Shown here: positions 53,365-62,317 of the stretch, piece after piece
How positions within the stretch are numbered: the stretch's first letter is position 1
How the letters are laid out: each line of letters opens with the position of its first letter
Source: Arthrobacter pityocampae
GTDB lineage: Bacteria; Actinomycetota; Actinomycetes; Actinomycetales; Micrococcaceae
NCBI RefSeq assembly: GCF_002927275.1
Contig: NZ_PRKW01000001.1
Coordinates: 496,001-560,000 of the forward strand
Direction: 5' to 3'
DNA: 64,000 nt
Made by a program: the position numbers and the translations under genes
Notes under the pieces: generated by a model
What the model saw: only the letters and a program-made list of their open reading frames with translations
Told to the model about the DNA's origin: nothing
Databases searched by the model: none

Positions 53365-55416
53365 CTAGGGACCCACTGCCTCGTCGAAGCGCTGAGTGAA
53401 GATCGGCAGCATGGATCTGAGGTAGCTCGCACTGACGTGGTTGTCGTCGATGTACACGAAGACGTTGCCGATGACGGCCGGGCAGACCTCGTCCCGGCAC
53501 AGGTAGTCGGTGAAGTCCAGGAAGGCGACGTTCGGAGCCTGTCCGAGCAGCTCGGCGACCGGGGGCTGATCGCTGAGGGTGGCAGCGCGGGGAGGGTTGC
53601 ACGCGGGGCTGTCCGCGCCCTGCGTCTCGACGCAGAGCACCCGGCTGGTCCCGAACCTCGGATTGTCACGGACGGCCACCACCTGGATGCCGCGGTCGTC
53701 GAGCATCCGTGCTATCCGGGCGAAGCCGGCCGGCAGGACGTCCTGCGGATCATCGCTGCGCGCGACCGTCCCCACCGTGTAGACGAGGTCCGGCGCCTGC
53801 TGGAGGACGTAGTCGGTCACCGTGGCGTTCCACTGCTCGCATTCGGGGGTGCGTCCCTCGGGGCCCGCCCCGTACTTGCATCCTCCCAGCAGGACGAACG
53901 TCATCTTCCAGCCCCGCTCCTGCGCCATCGCGGCCAGCGGCACCGCCCACTGCTGGGAATGCGAGTCGCCGACGACGACGATGTCCCGTACGGGCGTCGA
54001 GGGGGGTTCGACGACGTAGCACGCGTCCCGGATCAGTTCGGCGGCCGGGACGTCCTCGCCTGCGCATGCTTCGTCGAACTGGAAGTACTCCTTGTCCATC
54101 TCGGTCGTCGCGGGGATCGGCGGCACGCCCGCAGGGGCGGAGATGCCGAGGAGCGGATCCAGCACCAGGGCACCCGGGTTGTTCGTGTCGGCCTCCGCAG
54201 CGAGATTCCGGGCCTCCTGCGTGATGGTGTGCTGCCAGGCGGCCAGGGGCGCAGCGACGAGCCCCACGCTGACGGCGAGGACCACCACCGCGCGGCGCCG
54301 CCGCTTGTCCGCCCAGGCGAGGGCCCGCAGCGGACGCTCCACGAAGCGCATCGTCAGGTACGCGAGCACCAGCGACACGGCGATGATGATGAACCCGCCC
54401 AGCAGTCCCGGGGACGGCCGGTCCTGCCAGACCAGCGCCAGCACCAGTACCGGCCAGTGCCATAGGTACAGGGCGTAGGACAGGTCCCCCACCCGCACCA
54501 GGGGCTTGGCCGACAGGAAGCGGTCGGCGCCGATCGCGCTCCCCGTCTGGCCCGCCAGGATCACCAGCGCCGCGGCCAGCAGCGGCCACAGGGCGACATA
54601 CCCGGGGAACTGGCCCTGGACGTCGAGGATGAAGCCGCCGCTGAGCATCGCGGCGACACCGACCCACCCCGCCACGATGCGCAGGGACCGCGGCAGCCGG
54701 ACGAAGGGCAGGGCCAGGGCCAGCAGGGTCCCGAGGGCGAACTCCCACAGGCGGGCGCGGGTGTCGAAGTAGGCGTACGCCTGGTTCGTGTACGTCTCCC
54801 AGATCGAGAACCCGAGCGAGGCGACGAACACGGCCCCGAACACGAGCATGACGACGCCGCGTACCCTGAGCCGGAACCTGCGGGCCAGCAGCGCGCTGGC
54901 GAGGAACAGCAGCGGCCACAGGATGAAGACCTGGCCCTGGACCGACAGGGACCAGAAGTGCTGGAGCGGGCTCGCGAGACTGTGGTCGTCCGCGTAGTAG
55001 TCGACCGCGTTCGAGGCCAGCACCCAGTTCTGCACGTAGAACAGGGACGCCCAGGACTGCTCGATGATGTCGGGCCACCGCGACGGCGGCACGAGGACGT
55101 AACTCGCCCCGAGCACGCCGAGAATCACGACGACGACGGCGGGCAGCAGCCGCTTGAACTGGTGCAGCCAGTGCTGCGCGAGGTCCAGCGGCTTACCCCC
55201 CTCGATCCTTCGCAGGAAGGACAGGGACAGGAGGAAGGCCGAGATCAGCAGGAAGATGTCCACGCCACCCGAGACCCGGCCGAACCAGATGTGGTAGGAG
55301 ACCACCATCAGCACGGCGAGCGCGCGGAGGCCCTGCACCTCGGGGCGGAACCCCCGGTCGGAGTCGGCGCCCCGACCACGGGGAGGACCCGGACGAGTCG
55401 CCTCAGCGACGGACAT
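53365..55416 (-). CDS. OafA/YrhL-type acyltransferase with C-terminal SGNH domain
   Basis: This 683-residue protein has the same layout as the one at 37721-39847. The AT3 domain opens with RPEVQGLRALAVLMVVSYHIWF and contains IFLLISAFLLSLSFL and WSLSVQGQVFILWP. In the last motif the usual Glu-Glu reads Gln-Gly, a difference from canonical OafA. The SGNH part has GDSHSQQW and DDNHVSASY. It probably O-acetylates the exported polysaccharide. It is transcribed first in the run AT3-glf-glfT2-wzm-wzt and separated from glf by about 115 bases. Confidence 0.88.
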   Translation of the reverse strand: MSVAEATRPGPPRGRGADSDRGFRPEVQGLRALAVLMVVSYHIWFGRVSGGVDIFLLISAFLLSLSFLRRIEGGKPLDLAQHWLHQFKRLLPAVVVVILGVLGASYVLVPPSRWPDIIEQSWASLFYVQNWVLASNAVDYYADDHSLASPLQHFWSLSVQGQVFILWPLLFLASALLARRFRLRVRGVVMLVFGAVFVASLGFSIWETYTNQAYAYFDTRARLWEFALGTLLALALPFVRLPRSLRIVAGWVGVAAMLSGGFILDVQGQFPGYVALWPLLAAALVILAGQTGSAIGADRFLSAKPLVRVGDLSYALYLWHWPVLVLALVWQDRPSPGLLGGFIIIAVSLVLAYLTMRFVERPLRALAWADKRRRRAVVVLAVSVGLVAAPLAAWQHTITQEARNLAAEADTNNPGALVLDPLLGISAPAGVPPIPATTEMDKEYFQFDEACAGEDVPAAELIRDACYVVEPPSTPVRDIVVVGDSHSQQWAVPLAAMAQERGWKMTFVLLGGCKYGAGPEGRTPECEQWNATVTDYVLQQAPDLVYTVGTVARSDDPQDVLPAGFARIARMLDDRGIQVVAVRDNPRFGTSRVLCVETQGADSPACNPPRAATLSDQPPVAELLGQAPNVAFLDFTDYLCRDEVCPAVIGNVFVYIDDNHVSASYLRSMLPIFTQRFDEAVGP

Positions 55417-55616
55417 GAGTGATTCCCGGGGTAGACACGCTCCCGTACTCTACCGGGGCCGTCCGGCCCACCGGCAATCTTCCCCGCGAATGTGATGAAC
55501 CCTTCGTGCTTGACAGGAATCGGGTGCGGCCGCGCGTTGTCCACATCGACTCCCTCGTCGACGCGGCCGGTCCACGATGCTCCTAGTCTGGTCCCCACCC
55601 TGCCAGGAGGCCCTCG

Positions 55617-56162
55617 ATGGATCTGCACGTCACGCTCGCCGGCGCTCCCCCGGCAGCCTTCACCCGGGAGATCGTCGTCGACACCGACACCGTCCGCACC
55701 GGCGCGGCGCTGGCGGACCGGCTCGCGGCGGGCGGACACCGGGGGCCCTTCACTGTGGACGGGCGGCCGCTGGCCGGTCTCCTCCCGCACACCGGTGACC
55801 TCCCGCACGGTGCGGTCATCGTGTGCGGCGCGCAGCCCGGGCCTCCTGCCCCGGCGCCGCTCCCCCACCTGGTGTTCGTCGTCCACACGGGGCCGGACGC
55901 GGGCCGGGTCGTGCCCCTGACGCGGGGCAGCTACGTCATCGGACGCGCGGCGGCCGGCATCACCATCGCGGATCCCGCGCTCTCCCGGAGCCATGCCCTG
56001 CTCACGGTGACGCAGGACTCCATCCTCCTCGAGGACCTCCGCTCGGTGAACGGGACATTCGTCGACGAGGCCAGGATCACGACGGCCGCCATCACCACCG
56101 CCGCGGACCTGCGGTTCGGCAGGAGCCGGTGCGGCATCGAACTGGTCGACGACCCGGGATGA
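55617..56162 (+). CDS. FHA-domain protein, probably the N-terminal part of an interrupted FtsK/EssC-like gene
   Basis: The product is 181 residues from ATG 55617. The C-terminal half (about 83-176) is a forkhead-associated phosphothreonine-binding domain with YVIGRA, LSRSHALL and SVNGTFVDE. The N-terminal half resembles the ubiquitin-like YukD-type start of EssC proteins. It ends at TGA 56160-56162, but the same frame continues without another stop into the ATPase gene, whose GTG 56208 lacks a ribosome binding site. The normal gene may therefore be a single product of about 1360 residues. Confidence 0.8.
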   Translation: MDLHVTLAGAPPAAFTREIVVDTDTVRTGAALADRLAAGGHRGPFTVDGRPLAGLLPHTGDLPHGAVIVCGAQPGPPAPAPLPHLVFVVHTGPDAGRVVPLTRGSYVIGRAAAGITIADPALSRSHALLTVTQDSILLEDLRSVNGTFVDEARITTAAITTAADLRFGRSRCGIELVDDPG

Positions 56163-56207
56163 ACGGCAGGCGACCCCCGAACGGTCCTCGGGCCCCTGCC
56201 CGTCGAC

Positions 56208-59200
56208 GTGGCGCTTCCGGGCCGGCCGTCGCGCCTCCTCGTCGTGACGGCACTCCTGCCCCTGGTCCTCGGGGTCGTCCTCGCGCTGACCACCGGCCTG
56301 TGGTTCTTCCTCGCCTTCAGTGGCCTCTCCGCCGTGACCGGTCTCGTACCGTTGGTGACGTACCGCCGGGCGTCGGCCGTCTTCGCCGGCGAGGTGCGCG
56401 ACGCCGCCGCACGGGACCGCGCCCGACGCCGGAGCGCAGCACCCGACCCCGGGCAGACCGCGCTCGACGCCGTCCGCGCGTCCCGCCATCCCCCGCCCGG
56501 ACCGTCCGGGGGGGCAGGGCCAGCACCGGAGGTGGTCCTGTTGCGGCTGGGTACGGCGGACCAGCCGGCGCACCTCACGGCTCCGCGGGCGGACGTCCCG
56601 TTCGATCCTCCGAGCCTGGACGGGGTCCCGCTCCTCCTTCCGTGTTCGAGGGAGACCGGCGCCGCGTCCCGCCCGTTCACGATCACCGGTGACGAGGAGG
56701 GAGTGCACGGCGTCCTGCGGGCCCTCCTGCTCCAGGTGGCCCACCCGCGGTCCGGCGCCCCGATCCTCGTGTGTTGGGGACCGGCCCGGGACCTGCCGCT
56801 CCACGCGCGGTTCCTGCCGAACGTCCACCTCACGCACGACCGGGGCGTCCTCGCCGCGCTCGCTGCCCGGGCGGTACTCCTGCTGGTCTTCCAGCTCTCC
56901 GAGGACCTGCCCGGGTGCGCCGCGAACGTCGTCGTCCTCCGCTTCGCCCCCGGATCACGACCCGACCGGACGCTCCCTGGACCCGATGGGCTGCACGGGA
57001 CCGATGGGATGACGCTGACCGCCGGGACCGCGAGGGCCCGCATGGGCGGTTATGACTACGCGGTCCTTGCGGACGGCGTCTCGGCGCGGACCTTCGAGCG
57101 GACCGCGCGGACGCTCGCCCGGGCGGCGGCTCTCGGCCCGGCATCGCCGGCCGGCAGCCGCGGGGTCCGGCCCTCCACCCTCGCGAGCCTCCCGCGCTCG
57201 GCCTCGCTCTGGTCGGAGGACCTGATGCCGGCCACGCTCGCGCCGGCAGTCACCGCGCGGTGGTCCCGGTCCGACGGCGGGCACGCCACCGCCCACGTGG
57301 GCAGGTCCCTCGAGGGCCGCCTGTCGATCGATCTCGTGCGGGACGGCCCGCACCTGCTGGTCGCCGGGACCACCGGCTCCGGGAAGTCCGAGTTCCTGAG
57401 GACCCTCGTGCTCGGCCTCGCCCTGAACCAGCCGCCCGAGCACCTCACGGTCCTGCTGGTCGACTACAAGGGCGGTTCCGGTCTCGGCCCCCTGGCGTCC
57501 CTGCCGCACTGCGTCGGCAGTCTGACCGATCTGTCCTCCGAGTCCACCGGCCGGGCCCTGGCATCGCTGCGCGCGGAACTCCGTCGGCGGGAACGCCTGT
57601 GCTCCGAGTACGCCGCCGACGACCTCGATGACCTTCGCCGCGTCGCCCCGGGAGCCTGCCCTCCCCGGCTGGTGATCGTGATCGACGAGTTCAGGTCGCT
57701 GAGCGACGACGTCCCGACGGCGATCCCCGACCTGATGAGGATCGCCTCGCTCGGCCGCTCCCTCGGGGTCCACCTGGTCCTGGCCACCCAGCGGGCCCAG
57801 GGCGTCGTCACTCCGGACCTGCGGGCGAACATCACCGCGTCGGTCCTCCTCAGGGTCCAGACCCCGATGGAGTCGCAGGACCTCCTCGGGACACCGGCGG
57901 CCGCGGAGCTGCCCGTCGACCTCCCGGGGCGGGCCTTCCTGCGCCGCGGGTCGGAGGCCCCGATCGCCTTCCAGGTCGCGTCGTCGTCGGAGTTGCCCGC
58001 CGCGGACCGCAGCGCGGGCTGGCAGGATGCCGCCGCCCGCATCGATGGCGCATCGGCCGCTCCTGCCCGGGCAGCCGTGCCCGACCCCGAGGGAACGGCC
58101 GGGCCGCAGACTTCCTCCGTGCTCGCCCAGGCGGTCGAAGCGCTGCGGTCCGCGGCTGGAGGATCGTCCGCTCCCCGGCCGCGCCGACCCGTCCTGCCGC
58201 CCCTGCCGGCCGTGCTCACCTCGCGGGCATGCGGGGCCTTTCCTCCCGCCACGGCCGGGCACGACACCCCCGACGCCCGGCGCGGGCACCGGGGGGTGGC
58301 CCTCGGCGTCGCCGACTTCCCGGACCGCCAGGAACAGCGACTCCTGCTCTGGAGACCCGGGGAGCACTCGCATCTCGCGCTCATCGGGCTCCCGGGCAGC
58401 GGCGCAGGAGAGGCCCTCGCGGCGGTCGCCTCGTCCCTGCCGGTCGCCGATCCCGACGTCCACCTGTACCTCCTCGACGGTGACGGCAGCCTGGCCGGCT
58501 GCTCGTCGGGTCCACACGTGGGCGCCTACGTCCGCCCGGACGAGACGCGACGCGCCGGCCGCGTCCTGCAGCGGCTCGTGGGTCGTGCGGGTGCCCGGTC
58601 CGACGACGGTCCGGGCATCGTCCTCGTGGTCACCGGCTGGGGTCGGTGGAGCAGCCAGTTCCGCCAGGGCCGCTTCGCACGCGCGGAGGAGGACCTGCAG
58701 TCGCTGGTCCGGGACGGAGCTGCGCACGGGATCGCGGTCTGCCTCGGCGGGGATCGGGAGCTGACCGCGGCCAGGTTCTTCGCCCTCCTCCCGAACCGCG
58801 TCTACCTCCCACGGGGAGCCCAGCAGGAGACGACCCTGACCTGGCCGAAGATGCCGCCCCTCGAGGCCGTCGCCGGCCGCGGCTTCGCCCAGGGCCGGAT
58901 CACCGGCACCTGGGGCGACGGCACCTGCCAGCTCGTGCAGGACGGCGCCGATGTTCGTCCGACGCCCCCATCCCGGGCGCCGTTCCCGGTCCATCCACTG
59001 CCGCACGCCGTCACCGCGGAGAGGCTCCACGCGCAATCGGCGCCAGCGCAGCGCCGGGGCTCGATCGACCTGCTGGTGGGCGTGTGCGGGGACGACCTCG
59101 AGGCGTATGTCATCGGCCTCCGGCCCGGTGAGGTGTTCCTCGTGCTGGGCCGTCCGGGGACCGGACGCTCCACGACGCTGGGGGTGCTCCGGGATTCCGC

Positions 59201-59705
59201 CTCCCGGCTCCGGCCGCGTCCCACCGTCCTCGCACCGCGGGACGGCGGCTCGGGCGAGGACGCGGTGCGCTACTGGCGGGACCTCACCGAGCACGGCGCC
59301 CGTCCTCCGGGACAGGACTGCCTCCTGCTCGTCGACGACGCCGATGATCTCCCCGCGGACGTGCATCAGGTCCTCGCGGGGCTGGTGGCCCGGGGCGCCG
59401 CCGCGGTGCTGGCCGCCGTGCCGGGGCCGTCCCTCCTGGCGCGGGTTCCCCTGGCCGCCCAGGGGCGCGGGCAGGGTCGGGGCCTCGTGCTGTCGCCCCG
59501 GTCGTCGGGTGACGGGGATGTCCTGGGGGTCCGCCTCGAACCGGAGGGTCGCCCGATCCCGGGCCGCGGATTCGCCTGTGACCCGTCGGGCATCATGGAG
59601 CTCCAGGTGGCGCAGGGACCGGGTGATGCGGACGGGGAGGTTCGTCCGCGGGCAGGAGAGCTGCGACCTAGAGCGTCCTCGCGGGCCCCGACCCCCGGGT
59701 CGTGA
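56208..59705 (+). CDS. FtsK/SpoIIIE (EssC-like) ATPase with three P-loop domains
   Basis: The product is 1165 residues from GTG 56208 in the frame of the upstream FHA segment. Two membrane helices lie at about residues 8-48. ATPase domain 1 has GTTGSGKSE (about 386-394), LLVDYKGG and VIVIDEF and looks active. Domain 2 has GLPGSGAGE (about 726) lacking the P-loop Lys-Ser/Thr and is probably inactive. Domain 3 has GRPGTGRST (about 980) with Arg replacing Lys, and LLLVDDADD. This matches EssC/EccC of type VII secretion. No WXG100, mycosin or EccB/D genes are nearby. Confidence 0.87.
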   Translation: MALPGRPSRLLVVTALLPLVLGVVLALTTGLWFFLAFSGLSAVTGLVPLVTYRRASAVFAGEVRDAAARDRARRRSAAPDPGQTALDAVRASRHPPPGPSGGAGPAPEVVLLRLGTADQPAHLTAPRADVPFDPPSLDGVPLLLPCSRETGAASRPFTITGDEEGVHGVLRALLLQVAHPRSGAPILVCWGPARDLPLHARFLPNVHLTHDRGVLAALAARAVLLLVFQLSEDLPGCAANVVVLRFAPGSRPDRTLPGPDGLHGTDGMTLTAGTARARMGGYDYAVLADGVSARTFERTARTLARAAALGPASPAGSRGVRPSTLASLPRSASLWSEDLMPATLAPAVTARWSRSDGGHATAHVGRSLEGRLSIDLVRDGPHLLVAGTTGSGKSEFLRTLVLGLALNQPPEHLTVLLVDYKGGSGLGPLASLPHCVGSLTDLSSESTGRALASLRAELRRRERLCSEYAADDLDDLRRVAPGACPPRLVIVIDEFRSLSDDVPTAIPDLMRIASLGRSLGVHLVLATQRAQGVVTPDLRANITASVLLRVQTPMESQDLLGTPAAAELPVDLPGRAFLRRGSEAPIAFQVASSSELPAADRSAGWQDAAARIDGASAAPARAAVPDPEGTAGPQTSSVLAQAVEALRSAAGGSSAPRPRRPVLPPLPAVLTSRACGAFPPATAGHDTPDARRGHRGVALGVADFPDRQEQRLLLWRPGEHSHLALIGLPGSGAGEALAAVASSLPVADPDVHLYLLDGDGSLAGCSSGPHVGAYVRPDETRRAGRVLQRLVGRAGARSDDGPGIVLVVTGWGRWSSQFRQGRFARAEEDLQSLVRDGAAHGIAVCLGGDRELTAARFFALLPNRVYLPRGAQQETTLTWPKMPPLEAVAGRGFAQGRITGTWGDGTCQLVQDGADVRPTPPSRAPFPVHPLPHAVTAERLHAQSAPAQRRGSIDLLVGVCGDDLEAYVIGLRPGEVFLVLGRPGTGRSTTLGVLRDSASRLRPRPTVLAPRDGGSGEDAVRYWRDLTEHGARPPGQDCLLLVDDADDLPADVHQVLAGLVARGAAAVLAAVPGPSLLARVPLAAQGRGQGRGLVLSPRSSGDGDVLGVRLEPEGRPIPGRGFACDPSGIMELQVAQGPGDADGEVRPRAGELRPRASSRAPTPGS

Positions 59706-60090
59706 AGTCGACGACGGGCTTCGAGAAGAGCGTGATGATCACCGCGGCCGCGGGCGCGATGAGCAGGACGCCGATGACGGGATCACCGGCGGTGAAGTAG
59801 GGGAAGGCCAGGATCACCAGGAACAACTGGACCACCAGCGCCGGCGAGCGCGGCCAGCGGAACCCGGCCGCCAGTTTCCTCGCCATGGCCACCAGGCCTG
59901 CCGCGACGAGCAGGAGCAGGACGGTCATGAAGACCGATCCCCCGACGGAGACCGGGTCCGCTGCGAAGACCGACAGGAGGAAACCGACCGACAGGGCGAG
60001 GAGGGCGACGGCCTCGAGCACCAGGACCGCGGCGATCAGGACGACGCCGGGCGGTCGGGAGAGGGAGTGCGGGGCAGGATCGGTGGCCAC
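59668..60090 (-). CDS. Small four-helix membrane protein, function unknown
   Basis: The 140-residue protein has hydrophobic segments at about residues 16-44, 52-72, 84-100 and 103-120 with few charged residues between. No family is recognised with certainty. Its 3' end overlaps the convergent FtsK-like gene by 38 bases. It is divergent from whiB1, with which it shares the upstream region 60091-60343. Confidence 0.72.
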   Translation of the reverse strand: MATDPAPHSLSRPPGVVLIAAVLVLEAVALLALSVGFLLSVFAADPVSVGGSVFMTVLLLLVAAGLVAMARKLAAGFRWPRSPALVVQLFLVILAFPYFTAGDPVIGVLLIAPAAAVIITLFSKPVVDFTTRGSGPARTL

Positions 60091-60288
60091 CCTAGAACCC
60101 TACCCGAGCGGCTCCCGGAGAACCGGGACACCTACGGCACCGCCTATAACAGGCATCGCTGTGACAAACCACTCATCCGTCAGTCCAATTATCCGGGTCA
60201 GACACTTGTTTACCGGTTGGTTACGTGACAGCGTTAAACCGAGTTGAGACCCGGGGGCCGAAAGCGGCCCCTTTACTATGAGCCCCCT

Positions 60289-60304
60289 CGTGAATGTTTT
60301 CACA
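60289..60304 (+). promoter_or_regulatory. CRP-like palindrome upstream of whiB1
   Basis: Bases 60289-60304 read CGTGAATGTTTTCACA, matching TGTGA-N6-TCACA at all but the first position. Its centre is about 47 bases upstream of the whiB1 ATG. In Mycobacterium tuberculosis the whiB1 promoter is bound by the CRP homologue Rv3676, which makes a conserved arrangement plausible. Confidence 0.62.
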
Positions 60305-60343
60305 AACACACGGCGTGCGAGGCTGAAGGAGAATGTGATCACC

Positions 60344-60592
60344 ATGGATTGGCGTAGTCGCGCGGCCTGTCTGGACAAGGACCCGGAGCTGTTCTTCCCG
60401 GTCGGCAACACCGGACCGGCCCTCCTGCAGATCGAGGAGGCAAAAAGTGTCTGCCGCCGCTGCCCGGTGCAGGACACCTGCCTGCAGTGGGCCATCGAAT
60501 CCGGGCAGGATGCCGGCGTCTGGGGCGGACTGAGCGAGGACGAGCGCCGCGCGCTCAAGCGCCGCGCCGCACGGGCCCGCCGCGCCTCCTAG
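60344..60592 (+). CDS. whiB1: WhiB1-type iron-sulfur transcription factor
   Basis: The 82-residue protein coordinates a 4Fe-4S cluster with Cys9, Cys37, Cys40 and Cys46; the spacing and the GVWGG turn (58-62) followed by a Lys/Arg-rich tail (SEDERRALKRR) are diagnostic. The N-terminus DWRSRAAC..DPELFFPVGN closely resembles mycobacterial WhiB1, which binds the primary sigma factor and reacts with nitric oxide. ATG 60344 has AAGGAG 12 bases upstream; a GTG at 60335 is an alternative. It is convergent with pdtaS, the same neighbours as in mycobacteria. Confidence 0.95.
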   Translation: MDWRSRAACLDKDPELFFPVGNTGPALLQIEEAKSVCRRCPVQDTCLQWAIESGQDAGVWGGLSEDERRALKRRAARARRAS

Positions 60593-60654
60593 GGGTCCGG
60601 GCCGATCCGCCGGCCCGAACGCGGGTGGATCCCGCGCTGCGGGTACTGATCGAT

Positions 60655-60688
60655 CGACGAAGGGCCGCCCAGGGGCGGCCCTTCGTCG
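60655..60688. terminator. Bidirectional terminator between whiB1 and pdtaS
   Basis: Perfect 15-bp arms 60655-60669 and 60674-60688 around a 4-base loop separate the convergent whiB1 and pdtaS stops. The 3' arm ends CCCTTCGTCG. Confidence 0.85.
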
Positions 60689-60721
60689 TCGGACCCGACA
60701 GGTGGGATGCGGCCGATCGGC

Positions 60722-62200
60722 CTAGGACCCCTGGTTCAGCCGCAGTCCCAGCTCGAGGGTGACCGACGTGCCGCCGCCGGGACGTGTGCTCCACGCGATC
60801 GTCCCGTCGAGCTCACTCATGACCAGCGTCCTGACGATCTGCAGGCCCAGTCCTTCGGCGTGTCCGCCCACGGGCAGGCCGACGCCGTCGTCCTCGATCG
60901 TGACGCGGAGGATCTCCTGGCCGTCGTCCTCCGTCCGGCGGTGCGCCCTGAGCCATACGGTCCCCGCCCTGCCGGACAGGCCGTGTTCGACGGCGTTCGT
61001 GACGAGCTCGTTGATCACCAGGGCCAGGGGTGTCGCGAGATCGCTCGGAAGCTCCCCGAAATCGCCGCTGCGTTCGGTCCGGACGGCCTGGGACGGCGAC
61101 GCCACCTCGGCGGACAGGCGGAACTGGCGGGAGATGAGTTCGTCGAAGTCGACGCTCTGGGCCAGGCCCTGGGACAGTGTCTCGTGCACCAGCGCGATCG
61201 TGGACACGCGGCGCATGGCCTGCTCGAGGCCGAGCTTCCCCTCCTCGCTGACCATCCGGCGGGACTGCATCCGCAGCAGCGCGGCCACGGTCTGCAGGTT
61301 GTTCTTCACCCGGTGGTGGATCTCGCGGATCGTCGCGTCCTTCGACACCAGTTCCATCTCGCGGCGGCGGAGCTCGGAGACGTCCCGGCACAGCACGAGC
61401 GCCCCGAAGCGTTCCTTCTCGTCGCGGAGCGGGATGGCCCGCAGGGACAGGCTGACGCCGCGGGACTCGATCTCCGTGCGCCACGGCATCCTGCCGGTCA
61501 CCACGAGGGGCAGCGTCTCGTCGACCATGCGCCGGTCCTTCAGCAGTCCCGTGGTGATCTCGGCGAGCGGCCTCCCCTCGAGGGTCTCCACGTCCCCGAG
61601 GCGCCGGAACGCCGACACCCCGTTGGGGCTCGCGTACTGGACGATGCCGTCGACGTCGAGCCTGATCAGCCCGTCCCCCACCCGGGGCGCGCCCCGGCGG
61701 GACCCGGTCGGTGTCGCGAAGTCGGGCCACAGCCCGAGCGTGCCCATGCGCAGGAGGTCGTAGGCGCACTGCCGGTAGGTCAGTTCCAGCCGGGAGGGCA
61801 TCCTGGAGCTGGACAAATCCATGTGGGTCGTCACGACGGCGAGGGTCCGGCCGTTGCGCACCATGGGGACGGCCTCCACGCGCATCGCCATCTCGGTGGT
61901 CCAGTTGGTCTCCCCGGAGCGCTCGATCTTCTGGGACTCCCAGGCGACGTCGACGAGCGGCTGGAGGTCCGCGCGGATACGCTCCCCCACGAAGTCGCTG
62001 TGGAAGACGGTGTGCGACGTCGACGGCCGGGCGTGCGCGAGCGCGACGTACCCGCCGCCGTCGAGCGGGAACCACAGGGCGAGGTCGGCGAAGGCGAGGT
62101 CCGCGACCATCTGCCAGTCCCCCACCAGCAGGTGCAGCCACTCCGCGTCGCCGGGTTCGAACCCCGTGAACTCGCGGATCGGATCAGTGAAGATAGCCAT
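60722..62200 (-). CDS. pdtaS: Sensor histidine kinase, PdtaS type (HisKA_2)
   Basis: The 492-residue kinase has an N-terminal GAF domain (about 20-150), a PAS domain (about 175-285), a HisKA_2 phosphorylation helix IREIHHRVKNNLQTV (His295/His296) and an HATPase domain with NELVTNAVEHG, DDGVGLP and GLGLQIV. No membrane segment is present, so it is cytosolic. ATG 62200 is used; upstream codons look unconserved. In mycobacteria PdtaS pairs with the antiterminator PdtaR, encoded elsewhere. Adjacency to whiB1 matches Rv3219-Rv3220c. Confidence 0.92.
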   Translation of the reverse strand: MAIFTDPIREFTGFEPGDAEWLHLLVGDWQMVADLAFADLALWFPLDGGGYVALAHARPSTSHTVFHSDFVGERIRADLQPLVDVAWESQKIERSGETNWTTEMAMRVEAVPMVRNGRTLAVVTTHMDLSSSRMPSRLELTYRQCAYDLLRMGTLGLWPDFATPTGSRRGAPRVGDGLIRLDVDGIVQYASPNGVSAFRRLGDVETLEGRPLAEITTGLLKDRRMVDETLPLVVTGRMPWRTEIESRGVSLSLRAIPLRDEKERFGALVLCRDVSELRRREMELVSKDATIREIHHRVKNNLQTVAALLRMQSRRMVSEEGKLGLEQAMRRVSTIALVHETLSQGLAQSVDFDELISRQFRLSAEVASPSQAVRTERSGDFGELPSDLATPLALVINELVTNAVEHGLSGRAGTVWLRAHRRTEDDGQEILRVTIEDDGVGLPVGGHAEGLGLQIVRTLVMSELDGTIAWSTRPGGGTSVTLELGLRLNQGS

Positions 62201-62317
62201 GGGGTCTCTCTGTAGCGACGAACGGCGGGCGGGCCGCGGGCGGGTGCTGGACACCCGGTGGGACTACCGGGATCCAGTCTGTCATCCCCGGCCGGGCCCG
62301 CCCACCCGGCGGTTGCC

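Noticed and set aside
56160-56162. Selenocysteine codon at the TGA between the FHA and ATPase frames
   Set aside because: No selenocysteine insertion element or selenoprotein-like active site is apparent, and the TGA falls in a linker between domains, where Sec would have no function.
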